Source: Vreelandella boliviensis LC1
GTDB taxonomy: Bacteria; Pseudomonadota; Gammaproteobacteria; Pseudomonadales; Halomonadaceae
Reading direction: 5' to 3'
Assembly: GCF_000236035.1 (NCBI RefSeq)
Contig: NZ_JH393259.1
Coordinates: 367,359 to 431,358, forward strand
Length of the DNA stretch: 64,000 nucleotides
This document shows, piece after piece, positions 56,779-64,000 of this stretch. Every line of letters starts with the position of its first letter. The stretch's first letter is position 1. Under the pieces are notes generated by a model. That model was not told where the DNA came from. It worked only from the letters and a program-made list of their open reading frames with translations, and searched no databases. The position numbers and the translations under genes were made by a program.

Positions 56779-56785
56779 TTGAAGA

Positions 56786-57466
56786 TCACTTTTCAATCCT
56801 GTGAACGTCGATATTTGGTTTGGATGCAAGTGTAGGTGTAGTGATACCACAGCCTTTTAGAATAACGTGTTCAAGAAAGTCGGAGATGGACTCAAGATCA
56901 TCTTCGCTTAACGCATCTCGGCCTAGAATGCCGCTGACCTGGGCACTATATTCAGTGTAGTGCTGGGTGGCAGACCAAATTAAGAAAATCAGCCACCTGG
57001 GGTCGACAGTATCCATTTTTCCCTGGGCTGACCATTGGCGCATGATCGCAGCGCGAGAAGCCACCCAATCGCGCAACTCGCCCGCCAAATAATCACTTAA
57101 GAAGGGGGCACCGGCTAAAATTTCCGCTGCAAATAGTTTTGAACCTTCTGGGTAGCGCTGTCCTAGCACCATTTTAGTGCGAATAAAGTCACTGAGTACC
57201 GCCGCTGGATCGCTATCCGGGGTAATGTCTTCAAGCACTTCGTTCCAGCGGCGCATCATGCGGTTAAGCAGTCGCACATAAAGCGATTGCTTACTGCCCA
57301 TGTAGTACAAAATATTGGCTTTGGGGAGACCTGCTCGATCAGCGATCACTTGCAAACTCGCCCCGCGGTAGCCGTGCTGAGAAAACACTTCCTCAGCGGC
57401 CCTTAGAATACTTGCCTCCATTCTTTCCCGGCTTGGGCTTTCATGAGTGACAGATACGGCGGTCAT
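56786..57466 (-). CDS. TetR-family regulator, RutR-like
   Basis: The 226-residue protein has a TetR helix-turn-helix (ILRAAEEVFSQHGYRGASLQ, then VIADRAGLPKANILYYMGSK, residues ~20-60) and a C-terminal domain with YPEGSKLFAAEILAGAPFLS and WLIFLIWSATQHYTEYSAQV, closely following the pattern of E. coli RutR, which senses uracil and thymine and controls purine and pyrimidine genes. It is divergent from xdhA across a 219-bp gap, so it likely regulates the purine operon. A GTAAC/GTTAC inverted repeat (57498-57518) lies just upstream. Confidence 0.85.
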   Translation of the reverse strand: MTAVSVTHESPSRERMEASILRAAEEVFSQHGYRGASLQVIADRAGLPKANILYYMGSKQSLYVRLLNRMMRRWNEVLEDITPDSDPAAVLSDFIRTKMVLGQRYPEGSKLFAAEILAGAPFLSDYLAGELRDWVASRAAIMRQWSAQGKMDTVDPRWLIFLIWSATQHYTEYSAQVSGILGRDALSEDDLESISDFLEHVILKGCGITTPTLASKPNIDVHRIEK

Positions 57467-57632
57467 TAACGGTAATCCCCATTAGTGTGAGTGATTCGTA
57501 ACGTGAATGTTTAGTTACATAATTGGATAGGCTGGCTGCCCCAAAAGTTAGCATTTCACATAAGCTTGCCCCACTCCTGTGCAGTGAGCAAATGCTTGCA
57601 AGGTAGGGTGTTTTGTCTCAAGCTCAACAAAG

Positions 57633-57648
57633 CTGACCGATCGGCCAA
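57633..57648. promoter_or_regulatory. Candidate RutR-like operator upstream of xdhA
   Basis: CTGACCGATCGGCCAA is a near-palindrome (TGACCG/CGGCCA half-sites) matching 10 of 14 defined bases of the E. coli RutR consensus TTGACCANNTGGTCAA. It is centred about 45 bp upstream of the xdhA ATG and just upstream of TATACA (57662-57667), a plausible -10, where it would block the promoter. Confidence 0.45.
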
Positions 57649-57685
57649 CACAATCCCGGTCTATACAATAACAGTGGAGTTCGGC

Positions 57686-59143
57686 ATGGCAACGATTGCG
57701 TTCCTGCTCAATGGGACCCCCCAGCGGTGTAGTGTTTCACCAGACACCAGCATTTTAACCCTATTACGTGAGCATTTGGCCCAGACGGGTACCAAAGAGG
57801 GCTGCGCATCGGGCGATTGCGGCACTTGCACCGTGGCGATTGGTGAGCCAACGGCTGGCACGCAAAGGTTTACCAGCGCTAACGCTTGCATCACGCCTGC
57901 TCACCAACTACAGGGCAGGCACTTGGTCACCGTTGAAGGGTTGTCGGAAAAAGGCCACCTGCACCCAGCCCAGGAAGCGATGATCGAATGCCATGGCAGC
58001 CAGTGTGGTTTTTGTACGCCGGGTATTGTTATGTCGCTTTTCACTCTGCATAACGACCTTACTCAGCGGCCCTCACCGCTAACACCAGAGCGACTTGAAG
58101 CCGCGCTAGGTGGAAACCTGTGCCGCTGCACCGGCTATCGCCCAATTCGGGATGCGGCGCTGCTTATGAACGATATTGCCTACCAGCGCCCTCTGTGGTT
58201 CGATGCGTCGCAGCCAGCGTCAAAAAGTGATTCTCAAACCACCGAGACAGCGGAGCCAGCATCCTTTTTCGCCCAGCCAACCTCCCTGGCAACGCTAACG
58301 CAATTGCGCCAAGCAGCCCCACAGGCACGCTTGGTGGCAGGCGGCACGGATCTCTGGCTGGAGATCACTCAGCGTTTGGCAACCTTTGACCAGTTGATTG
58401 ACGTTTCTCGCGTTGCCGAGCTACTCACCATTGAAGAGGCCCTGTTTGAAAATCAAACCGGCTGGTGGATAGGCGCTGGGATGACCTATACGCAGCTTGA
58501 GCCGCTGTTTGAAGCCAACTTTCCAGCGTTTGCCCATCTACTGCACCGGCTGGGCTCCCAGCAGATTCGCAACCGGGGAACCCTAGGCGGTAATATTGCC
58601 AATGCTTCCCCTATTGGCGATACGCCCCCCGTGCTACTGGCTTTGTGTGCCCAGATAGAGCTTGCCAGCGTTACCGGCAAGCGTTGCCTAGCGCTGGAAG
58701 ATTTCTTCCTGGATTACAAAAAAACCGCGCTGGCGGCTGATGAAGTCATTTCCCGAATTTTTGTTCCCCAGCCGGTTGAAGGCTGCCAACTACGCGTCTG
58801 GAAACTCTCCAAGCGTCGCGAAGATGATATCTCCGCGCTACTCGGTGCCTTTAGCTACCGCATTGAACAAGGTTCCTTACGCGATGTGCGGATCGCCTTT
58901 GGCGGCATGGCCGCTATTCCCAAACGCGCGCAAGCTGTAGAAACTGCGCTCGAGGGGTGCACCATTAGCGTGGAAGCGTTTCGCGCCGCTCAGCAGGCAC
59001 TCGAGAATGATTTCCAACCCATGAGTGACGTGCGGGGCAGTCAGCATTATCGTCAGCAAGCCGCCAAGAACCTGCTTGAACGTCTCTATATATCTCTCTC
59101 AGCGCCCGACCATGAGGTGATGCTCCATGCGTACGCTCACTAA
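57686..59143 (+). CDS. xdhA: Xanthine dehydrogenase small subunit (2Fe-2S/FAD)
   Basis: The 485-residue protein has a plant-type [2Fe-2S] domain (C40, C45, C48, C68), a second [2Fe-2S] domain (C107, C110, C146, C148) and an FAD domain from about residue 195 (LVAGGTDLWLEITQ, IRNRGTLGGNIANASPIGD). It passes electrons from the molybdenum subunit to NAD. The ATG at 57686 has GGAG 6 nt upstream; the frame to 57566 lacks support. It is first in xdhABC-guaD and overlaps xdhB by 17 bp. Confidence 0.95.
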   Translation: MATIAFLLNGTPQRCSVSPDTSILTLLREHLAQTGTKEGCASGDCGTCTVAIGEPTAGTQRFTSANACITPAHQLQGRHLVTVEGLSEKGHLHPAQEAMIECHGSQCGFCTPGIVMSLFTLHNDLTQRPSPLTPERLEAALGGNLCRCTGYRPIRDAALLMNDIAYQRPLWFDASQPASKSDSQTTETAEPASFFAQPTSLATLTQLRQAAPQARLVAGGTDLWLEITQRLATFDQLIDVSRVAELLTIEEALFENQTGWWIGAGMTYTQLEPLFEANFPAFAHLLHRLGSQQIRNRGTLGGNIANASPIGDTPPVLLALCAQIELASVTGKRCLALEDFFLDYKKTALAADEVISRIFVPQPVEGCQLRVWKLSKRREDDISALLGAFSYRIEQGSLRDVRIAFGGMAAIPKRAQAVETALEGCTISVEAFRAAQQALENDFQPMSDVRGSQHYRQQAAKNLLERLYISLSAPDHEVMLHAYAH

Positions 59144-61550
59144 ATTGGACGGCGATAGCAGCCGTGCCCGCCGCGAACTACACGACCACATCCAAGGCGC
59201 TGGGCCCTTGGCACGCCATACGGTCGACAGCAAAGGCATGCGACAGGCGGGAAGCGCCAGTTTTCACGAAAGTGCCGAAAAACACGTTACCGGCAAGGCG
59301 GCTTATATTGACGACTTGGCCGTACCGGCCGATGCGTTGCATGTGGCGCTAGGCCTATCGCCTGTGGCCCACGGCACCTTAACGCAGCTTGATCTCGGTA
59401 AAGTCAAAGAGGCGCTGGGCGTAGTCGATGTAATTACGTTTCATGAGGTACCGGGGCATACCGATATCGGGCCAGTATTTCCCGGCGATCCAATTTTTGT
59501 CGATCAGGAGATCAGCTACGCGGGCCAATGCCTGTTCGCCGTTGCAGCAACATCGCTGCAGGCAGCACGTCGAGCCGTCAAGTTAGCCACCATTAGCATC
59601 GATGAACAGCCCGCCAGTTTAGACCCAGTGGCAGCAACGGAGCGCGAGGAGTTTGTGCGTCCGACCCACGTGCAGACCCGTGGCGATTGGCAGCAGGCGC
59701 TTGACCAAGCGGAACAGATTGTTGAAGGCGAGCTGTTCGTCGGAGGTCAAGAGCACTTCTATCTGGAAGGCCAGGCCTGCGTGGTTCACCCCACCGAAGA
59801 TGAGGGCGTTATCGTCCACACCTCCAACCAGCACCCTAGCGAGACCCAGAAGCTGGTGGCCGAGGTGCTCGATATTCCTTTTCATGCCGTGACCGTAGAA
59901 GTCCGCCGTATGGGCGGTGGCTTTGGTGGCAAAGAGACTCAGGCTTCTCCCTGGGCGTGTATTGCCGCGATTATTGCCCGCCGCACCGGCAAGACGGTTC
60001 GACTCCGCTTACCGCGCAGTGAAGATATGCGCGCCACGGGCAAACGCCACCCCTTCCATAACCGCTACCGACTGGCTATTGATGCTGAAGGCGTTATTCA
60101 GGGTGGTGAAATCACGGTGATCGGTGACTGCGGCTACTCGCCGGACCTTTCCGACGCTATCGTCGATCGCGCTATGTTCCATGCCGACAACGCCTACTCG
60201 CTGGGGGATGCCCAGGTAGTCGGTCATAGAACCAAAACCCATACCGCTTCCAATACCGCCTTTCGAGGTTTCGGTGGCCCCCAAGGGATGATGATCATTG
60301 AAGCGGCCATGGATGATATTGCCCGCCAGATTGGCGAAGACCCACTGACCGTACGTAAGCGCAACTTCTACCGTGATGGCCGCGAGATGACCCATTACGG
60401 CCAGCAAGTCGATCAGCGGCAACTCCTGCATACGCTCGTTGAAACACTCGAAAGCGACAGCGATTACTGGGCGCGGCGCAAAGAGGTCAGTGACTTCAAT
60501 GCCACGAGCCCTGTTATTAAGAAAGGGCTGGCACTTACCCCGGTTAAATTTGGCATTTCGTTTACCGCCCAGCACCTTAATCAGGCGGGTGCCCTACTGC
60601 ATGTTTACACCGACGGCAGTGTGATGATCAATCACGGCGGTACCGAGATGGGCCAAGGGCTACATACTAAAATTTGTCAGGTAGTGGCTAGGGAGCTGGG
60701 CCTGGATCTGGAGAAGGTGCGCATCACCGCTACGCGAACCGACAAAGTTCCCAACACATCCCCTACCGCTGCCTCTAGCGGTGCTGATCTAAATGGTATG
60801 GCAGCACGGGACGCGGCCAGCAAGCTACGTGAACGCCTATTTGACTTCGCTGCGGTGCACTTTGCGGAGGGCCTAGACCGTGAAGGTATGCGTTTAGAAG
60901 AAGGCATGTTGGTAGCAGGAATCGGAGAAAGCGAACGCCGCATCCCTTGGGGTGAGTTGGTGCAAACAGCCTACCTAAATCGCATATCGCTATCTGCAAA
61001 AGGCTTCTATGCCACCCCGCTGATTCACTATGATCGTTCCATTGGGCAAGGCCGGCCATTCTACTACTTTGCGTTTGGCGCGGCAGTGGCAGAGGTAAGC
61101 GTGGATACCTTGAGCGGGGAGTATCAGGTAGACCGCGTCGATATCTTGCACGATGTGGGTGATTCATTAAATCCCGCCATTGATATTGGCCAGGTGGAGG
61201 GGGGCTTTATTCAGGGAATGGGCTGGTTGACCAGCGAAGAGCTGAAGTGGAACGATAAAGGCGTGCTGGTCAGCGATGGCCCGGCGACCTATAAAATTCC
61301 TACCTTTGGCGACCTACCGCCTATCTTTAATGTCGCCCTTTTGGAAGGGCATCCCAACTCCATGGCCAGTCTCTATCGCTCAAAAGCAGTAGGCGAGCCC
61401 CCTTTTATGCTGGGTATGTGTGTCTGGTCAGCGCTGCGTGATGCCCTTTCGAGCCTTACCGATTACGCCATATCGCCTCACTTAGACACCCCGGCCACGC
61501 CAGAGCGGGTTATGCTGGCGGCCAATGCCATCAGGAAGAAAGCGCTGTGA
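59127..61550 (+). CDS. xdhB: Xanthine dehydrogenase molybdenum-binding subunit
   Basis: The 807-residue protein has the two aldehyde oxidase/xanthine dehydrogenase domains: KHVTGKAAYIDDLAVPADAL, RRMGGGFGGKETQA, SNTAFRGFGGPQGM, HGGTEMGQGLHTK and the catalytic Glu in SKAVGEPPFMLG near the C-terminus. It hydroxylates hypoxanthine to xanthine and xanthine to urate with a molybdopterin cofactor. GAGG precedes the ATG, which overlaps xdhA. Its stop overlaps the GTG start of xdhC. Confidence 0.96.
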   Translation: MRTLTKLDGDSSRARRELHDHIQGAGPLARHTVDSKGMRQAGSASFHESAEKHVTGKAAYIDDLAVPADALHVALGLSPVAHGTLTQLDLGKVKEALGVVDVITFHEVPGHTDIGPVFPGDPIFVDQEISYAGQCLFAVAATSLQAARRAVKLATISIDEQPASLDPVAATEREEFVRPTHVQTRGDWQQALDQAEQIVEGELFVGGQEHFYLEGQACVVHPTEDEGVIVHTSNQHPSETQKLVAEVLDIPFHAVTVEVRRMGGGFGGKETQASPWACIAAIIARRTGKTVRLRLPRSEDMRATGKRHPFHNRYRLAIDAEGVIQGGEITVIGDCGYSPDLSDAIVDRAMFHADNAYSLGDAQVVGHRTKTHTASNTAFRGFGGPQGMMIIEAAMDDIARQIGEDPLTVRKRNFYRDGREMTHYGQQVDQRQLLHTLVETLESDSDYWARRKEVSDFNATSPVIKKGLALTPVKFGISFTAQHLNQAGALLHVYTDGSVMINHGGTEMGQGLHTKICQVVARELGLDLEKVRITATRTDKVPNTSPTAASSGADLNGMAARDAASKLRERLFDFAAVHFAEGLDREGMRLEEGMLVAGIGESERRIPWGELVQTAYLNRISLSAKGFYATPLIHYDRSIGQGRPFYYFAFGAAVAEVSVDTLSGEYQVDRVDILHDVGDSLNPAIDIGQVEGGFIQGMGWLTSEELKWNDKGVLVSDGPATYKIPTFGDLPPIFNVALLEGHPNSMASLYRSKAVGEPPFMLGMCVWSALRDALSSLTDYAISPHLDTPATPERVMLAANAIRKKAL

Positions 61551-62422
61551 GTGACCTTCATACACCTGAAACCTGGCATGCGGCACTCCACCGCTTACAG
61601 CGCGACGGCATTCCCCATGTATTAGCCACCCAGGTGACCAGCGCAGGCTCAACGCCCCGCGAGCCTGGTGCGCGCATGGTGATTACTGACGATGCTATTT
61701 TCGATACGCTAGGTGGCGGTACCTTTGAGTGGCAAACCATTACCACCGCACGTGCTTGTTTGGCTGAACAACGCTATGGCCTCAGCTTAGAAGCTTTCTC
61801 TCTAGGTGGGCGCAGCGGCCAGTGCTGCGGCGGCTTCGTTAATATCCTCTTGGAAGCCTTTCCTGGCACTACAACGCACATCGCCATCTTCGGTGCAGGA
61901 CATGTAGGTCAGGAAATTGTAAAACTAAGTGCGCCGCTTCCCTGGCAGTTGCACTGGCACGATAGCCGAAGCGATGCTTTTGCCGAACAATATCAGCAAC
62001 AGCCACGACTTAACTTTTATCCACTTCAAGATGCACAGCACAGTGTCGCCGCCTTGCGCGCAGATACCCATGCGCTGGTATTGACGCACAACCATGACGA
62101 AGACTATTCCCTAATCACCGCGCTGATCGATCGCGATGACGTCGCGTCGATTGGACTGATTGGTTCTGACAGCAAATGGGCAAGCTTTGAAGGACGCCTT
62201 AAGCGCGAAGGTTACTCTGCCAAACAAATTTTGCGCGTGCGATGCCCCATTGGGCGTATCCAGGCCACTAAGCTCAATAATAAAACGCCCTATGCGATTG
62301 CTTTAACGGTGGTGGCCGAACTGCTTTGGCTAACGGATGCGCCCTCTTCTCAAGAAAACCGCGGTCTTGATTCCCAGGCGCTACGAACGCTAATGACCGA
62401 CTCTCCGACGACCACGAGTTAA
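61547..62422 (+). CDS. xdhC: Xanthine dehydrogenase accessory protein XdhC
   Basis: The 291-residue protein has the N-terminal XdhC/CoxI domain (VTSAGSTPREPGARMVITDD, GGRSGQCCGGFVNILLE) and a Rossmann domain (IAIFGAGHVGQEIVKL, VLTHNHDEDYSLITAL, SIGLIGSDSKWASF). It delivers sulfurated molybdenum cofactor to XdhB. The start is GTG overlapping the xdhB stop (GTGA) with AGGAAG upstream. It is 1 bp before guaD. Confidence 0.94.
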   Translation: MSDLHTPETWHAALHRLQRDGIPHVLATQVTSAGSTPREPGARMVITDDAIFDTLGGGTFEWQTITTARACLAEQRYGLSLEAFSLGGRSGQCCGGFVNILLEAFPGTTTHIAIFGAGHVGQEIVKLSAPLPWQLHWHDSRSDAFAEQYQQQPRLNFYPLQDAQHSVAALRADTHALVLTHNHDEDYSLITALIDRDDVASIGLIGSDSKWASFEGRLKREGYSAKQILRVRCPIGRIQATKLNNKTPYAIALTVVAELLWLTDAPSSQENRGLDSQALRTLMTDSPTTTS

Positions 62423-62423
62423 T

Positions 62424-63740
62424 ATGAATTCTTCTACCGATACGTTCATTCGTGCCGAATTGATTAGTTTTGCCCGCGACCCTGGCGATGGCAATACGCC
62501 CGAACCGGAAAGTTTAGAGCATTACGGCGACGGATTGCTCTGGTTGAAAGGCCAGCACATTCATGCCATCGGCCATTTCGCCGAACTCTCACCTTCACTA
62601 CCCAAAGGTGCTGACGTTCTCAATTATTGTGACAAACTGATTATGCCGGGGTTTATCGATACCCATGTGCACTATGTGCAGCTGGATATCATGGCTTCTT
62701 ATGGCCGCCAACTGCTTGACTGGTTAAATGACTACACCTTCCCTGAAGAGTGTCGCTTTGCTAATCATGCTCATGCAGAAGCGCTGTCTAACGCTTTTTT
62801 AGATGAAATGCTGCGTGCGGGGACTACCACCGCTCAAGTATTTGGCTCTAGCCACCCTGGCTCCGTAGATGCCTTTTTCACCGCTTGTCAAAAACGTCAG
62901 TTACGCATGCTGGTCGGCAAGGTATTGATGGATCGTAATGCACCAGAGGCGCTGATGGACGGTGTATCTGGCATTGCTGACAGCGAGCGACTTATTGAAG
63001 ACTGGCACGGCAATGGCCGACTGGGCTATAGCGTCACACCGCGCTTTGCACCGACATCAACCAAAACGCAAATGGATGCGGCAGGTGCCCTGCTTCGTAA
63101 TGACTCAAGCCTTTGGCTACAAACGCATTTAGCTGAAAATAGCGGAGAGTTAGACTGGGTAGCAGAATTATTTCCAAGCAGCCGCGACTACTTAGCCGTT
63201 TATGAAGAAGCAGGCTTAGTCGGGCCCCGCAGCACCTTCGCACACGGCATTCATCTCGATAACGGCATGCGCAAGCGCCTAGCCGATCGCGGCGCTAATA
63301 TTGCTTTTTGCCCTAGCTCTAACCTTTTCCTTGGCAGCGGATTATTCAACCGTGAAGCCGCCAAACAGACGGGAATGGCATTTACATTTGCTAGTGACAT
63401 TGGCGCAGGCACTGATTTATCAGGGTTTGGAACGCTTAAAGCGGCCTATCAAGTGGGTCAACTAGCCGGACAGCCCCTTACCGCATGGCAGGGTTTTTAT
63501 GGCTTAACCATGGGCAATGCAAAAGCGCTCTCGCTGGATAGCCATGTCGGTCAATTGGCTCCTAGCCTTGAGGCTGACTTTGTGGTGATTGACCCACAGG
63601 CAACATCGCTGCTGTCTCGACGTATCAGCCATTGCACTACGCTTGGTGAACGACTGTTTGCGCTAATGATGCTGGCTGACGACCGCGCCATCTATGAAAC
63701 CTGGGCAGGTGGCATCTGCCAACATCGTAGGGATATATAA
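62424..63740 (+). CDS. guaD: Guanine deaminase
   Basis: The 438-residue amidohydrolase has the metal ligands in PGFIDTHVHYVQLDIMASYG, the central LQTHLAENSGELDWV and TFAHGIHLDN, and the catalytic Asp in ASDIGAGTDLSGF. It converts guanine to xanthine, the substrate of the preceding XdhAB, so the four-gene operon drives guanine and xanthine toward urate. The length is that of E. coli GuaD (439). A stem-loop and terminator follow. Confidence 0.95.
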   Translation: MNSSTDTFIRAELISFARDPGDGNTPEPESLEHYGDGLLWLKGQHIHAIGHFAELSPSLPKGADVLNYCDKLIMPGFIDTHVHYVQLDIMASYGRQLLDWLNDYTFPEECRFANHAHAEALSNAFLDEMLRAGTTTAQVFGSSHPGSVDAFFTACQKRQLRMLVGKVLMDRNAPEALMDGVSGIADSERLIEDWHGNGRLGYSVTPRFAPTSTKTQMDAAGALLRNDSSLWLQTHLAENSGELDWVAELFPSSRDYLAVYEEAGLVGPRSTFAHGIHLDNGMRKRLADRGANIAFCPSSNLFLGSGLFNREAAKQTGMAFTFASDIGAGTDLSGFGTLKAAYQVGQLAGQPLTAWQGFYGLTMGNAKALSLDSHVGQLAPSLEADFVVIDPQATSLLSRRISHCTTLGERLFALMMLADDRAIYETWAGGICQHRRDI

Positions 63741-63793
63741 GTGAGGGAGGAGTGAGGAATTGGAACCCTTCACTCCTCACCCTTATCCCTCAC
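63741..63793 (+). other. Bulged stem-loop after guaD
   Basis: GTGAGGG/CCCTCAC (63741-63747 and 63787-63793) and GAGGAGTGA/TCACTCCTC (63747-63755, 63770-63778) form nested arms immediately after the guaD stop. There is no T-run, so it may protect the mRNA 3' end before the terminator at 63808-63843. Confidence 0.45.
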
Positions 63794-63807
63794 GGGATCT
63801 CACACAA

Positions 63808-63843
63808 AAAAATCCCCCAGAGCATCAGCCCTGGGGGATTTTT
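63808..63843. terminator. Terminator between guaD and the rRNA operon end
   Basis: Arms 63808-63820 and 63831-63843 form a 13-bp stem with a 10-nt loop, with an A-run left and T-run right, so it can serve guaD on the plus strand and the incoming rRNA transcript on the minus strand. Confidence 0.9.
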
Positions 63844-63846
63844 CGT

Positions 63847-63905
63847 AATAAGTGCCTGACGATGACCCGGTCGGCGCCCCGATACTCTCCATAGGGAGAC
63901 CCCTT
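63847..63905 (-). pseudogene. Broken 5S rRNA 3'-end fragment
   Basis: Bases 63847-63867 are identical to 63961-63981, the tail of the genuine 5S gene. Further on, the minus strand reads GGGGTCTCCC, TATGGAGAGTA, then an extra ~14-nt GC-rich insert before GGTCATCGTCAGGC. The 5' two thirds of a 5S gene are absent: a T-rich terminator-like sequence stands there. It is a decayed duplicate of the 5S end. Confidence 0.75.
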
Positions 63906-63924
63906 GTTTTTTTCTTCCACGCAC

Positions 63925-63952
63925 ACAAAAAACCCAGCCGGGTGGCTGGGTT
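63925..63952 (-). terminator. rRNA operon terminator
   Basis: AACCCAGCC and GGCTGGGTT (63931-63939, 63944-63952) form a 9-bp stem with a 4-nt loop; the minus strand continues with six T residues. It lies about 15 bp after the 5S 3' end. Confidence 0.9.
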
Positions 63953-63966
63953 CTTTGTTAAATAAG

Positions 63967-64000
63967 TGCCTGACGATGACCTACTCTCGCATGGGGAGAC
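63967..64000 (-). rRNA. rrf: 5S ribosomal RNA, 3' end only
   Basis: The minus strand reads GTCTCCCCATGCGAGAGTAG then GTCATCGTCAGGCA, the conserved 3' end of gammaproteobacterial 5S rRNA. Only about 34 nt are inside the window; the rest of the gene and its rRNA operon lie to the right on the minus strand. Confidence 0.88.

Noticed and set aside
60009..60575. 188-codon open frame antisense to xdhB
   Set aside because: It lies within the conserved molybdenum domain of xdhB and has no supporting start or motif.
63847..63905. Second complete 5S rRNA gene
   Set aside because: Only the last third is recognisable, an insert disrupts it, and the upstream bases are terminator-like and T-rich.

Overview
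The window looks like chromosomal core DNA of a Halomonas-like gammaproteobacterium (Oceanospirillales). The evidence is the set of conserved gammaproteobacterial blocks (tig-clpP-clpX-lon-hupB-ppiD; thrS-infC-rpmI-rplT-pheS-pheT-ihfA; glnS/cysS next to ppiB-lpxH), an osmoprotectant ABC system, an aa3-type cytochrome oxidase cluster with DUF2909 and DUF2970 partners, and moderate GC with good Shine-Dalgarno sites. I see no insertion sequence, prophage, CRISPR array or tRNA gene. The genus is inferred from overall gene content and protein character, not from a search.

Layout. 1-2410: end of a Yej-type peptide ABC importer (yejE partial, yejF). 2533-6671: rsuA, an omega-amidase, rarD and an unusual chemoreceptor. 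6907-12270: a SulP anion transporter, then a four-gene Mla/Mce-type lipid transport operon (STAS-permease, ATPase, MCE protein, lipoprotein). 12299-17637 (minus): a branched-chain 2-oxoacid dehydrogenase operon (E1 alpha, E1 beta, E2) followed after 11 bp by a Hanks-type Ser/Thr kinase. 17832-21731 (minus): an osmF-yehYXW-type osmoprotectant importer. 21849-26416: cysS and glnS (minus) divergent from ppiB-lpxH. 26483-34975 (minus): the protein quality-control block. 35234-36428: small proteins (membrane protein, MioC-like flavodoxin, DUF2788). 36573-43794 (minus): translation genes from thrS to ihfA. 44006-45678: an OmpA-family lipoprotein and a DUF2489 protein. 45811-53892 (minus): cytochrome c oxidase structural and assembly genes, with a small DUF2909 gene embedded in antisense orientation. 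54097-56778: a small lipoprotein and hrpB. 56786-63740: a RutR-like TetR regulator divergent from the purine catabolism operon xdhA-xdhB-xdhC-guaD. 63741-64000: terminators, a broken 5S rRNA tail and the 3' end of a genuine 5S gene whose rRNA operon enters from the right on the minus strand.

No wholly new multi-gene defence or biosynthetic system is visible. The most notable signals are regulatory or organisational. A hairpin just upstream of thrS has a 7-nt loop that copies the tRNA-Thr(GGU) anticodon loop. infC appears to start at an ATC codon. A Ser/Thr kinase is linked to a eukaryote-like branched-chain E1 alpha that keeps the serine-rich phosphorylation loop. surf1 and a DUF2909 gene are divergent with abutting or overlapping start codons inside the oxidase cluster, and a SCO-like CxxxC protein sits in the same cluster. 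A three-copy AGTACT array with 12-bp spacing lies upstream of lon. A degenerate 15-bp tandem repeat supplies the stop codon of an osmoprotectant permease. A 5S-tail-plus-terminator module is duplicated.
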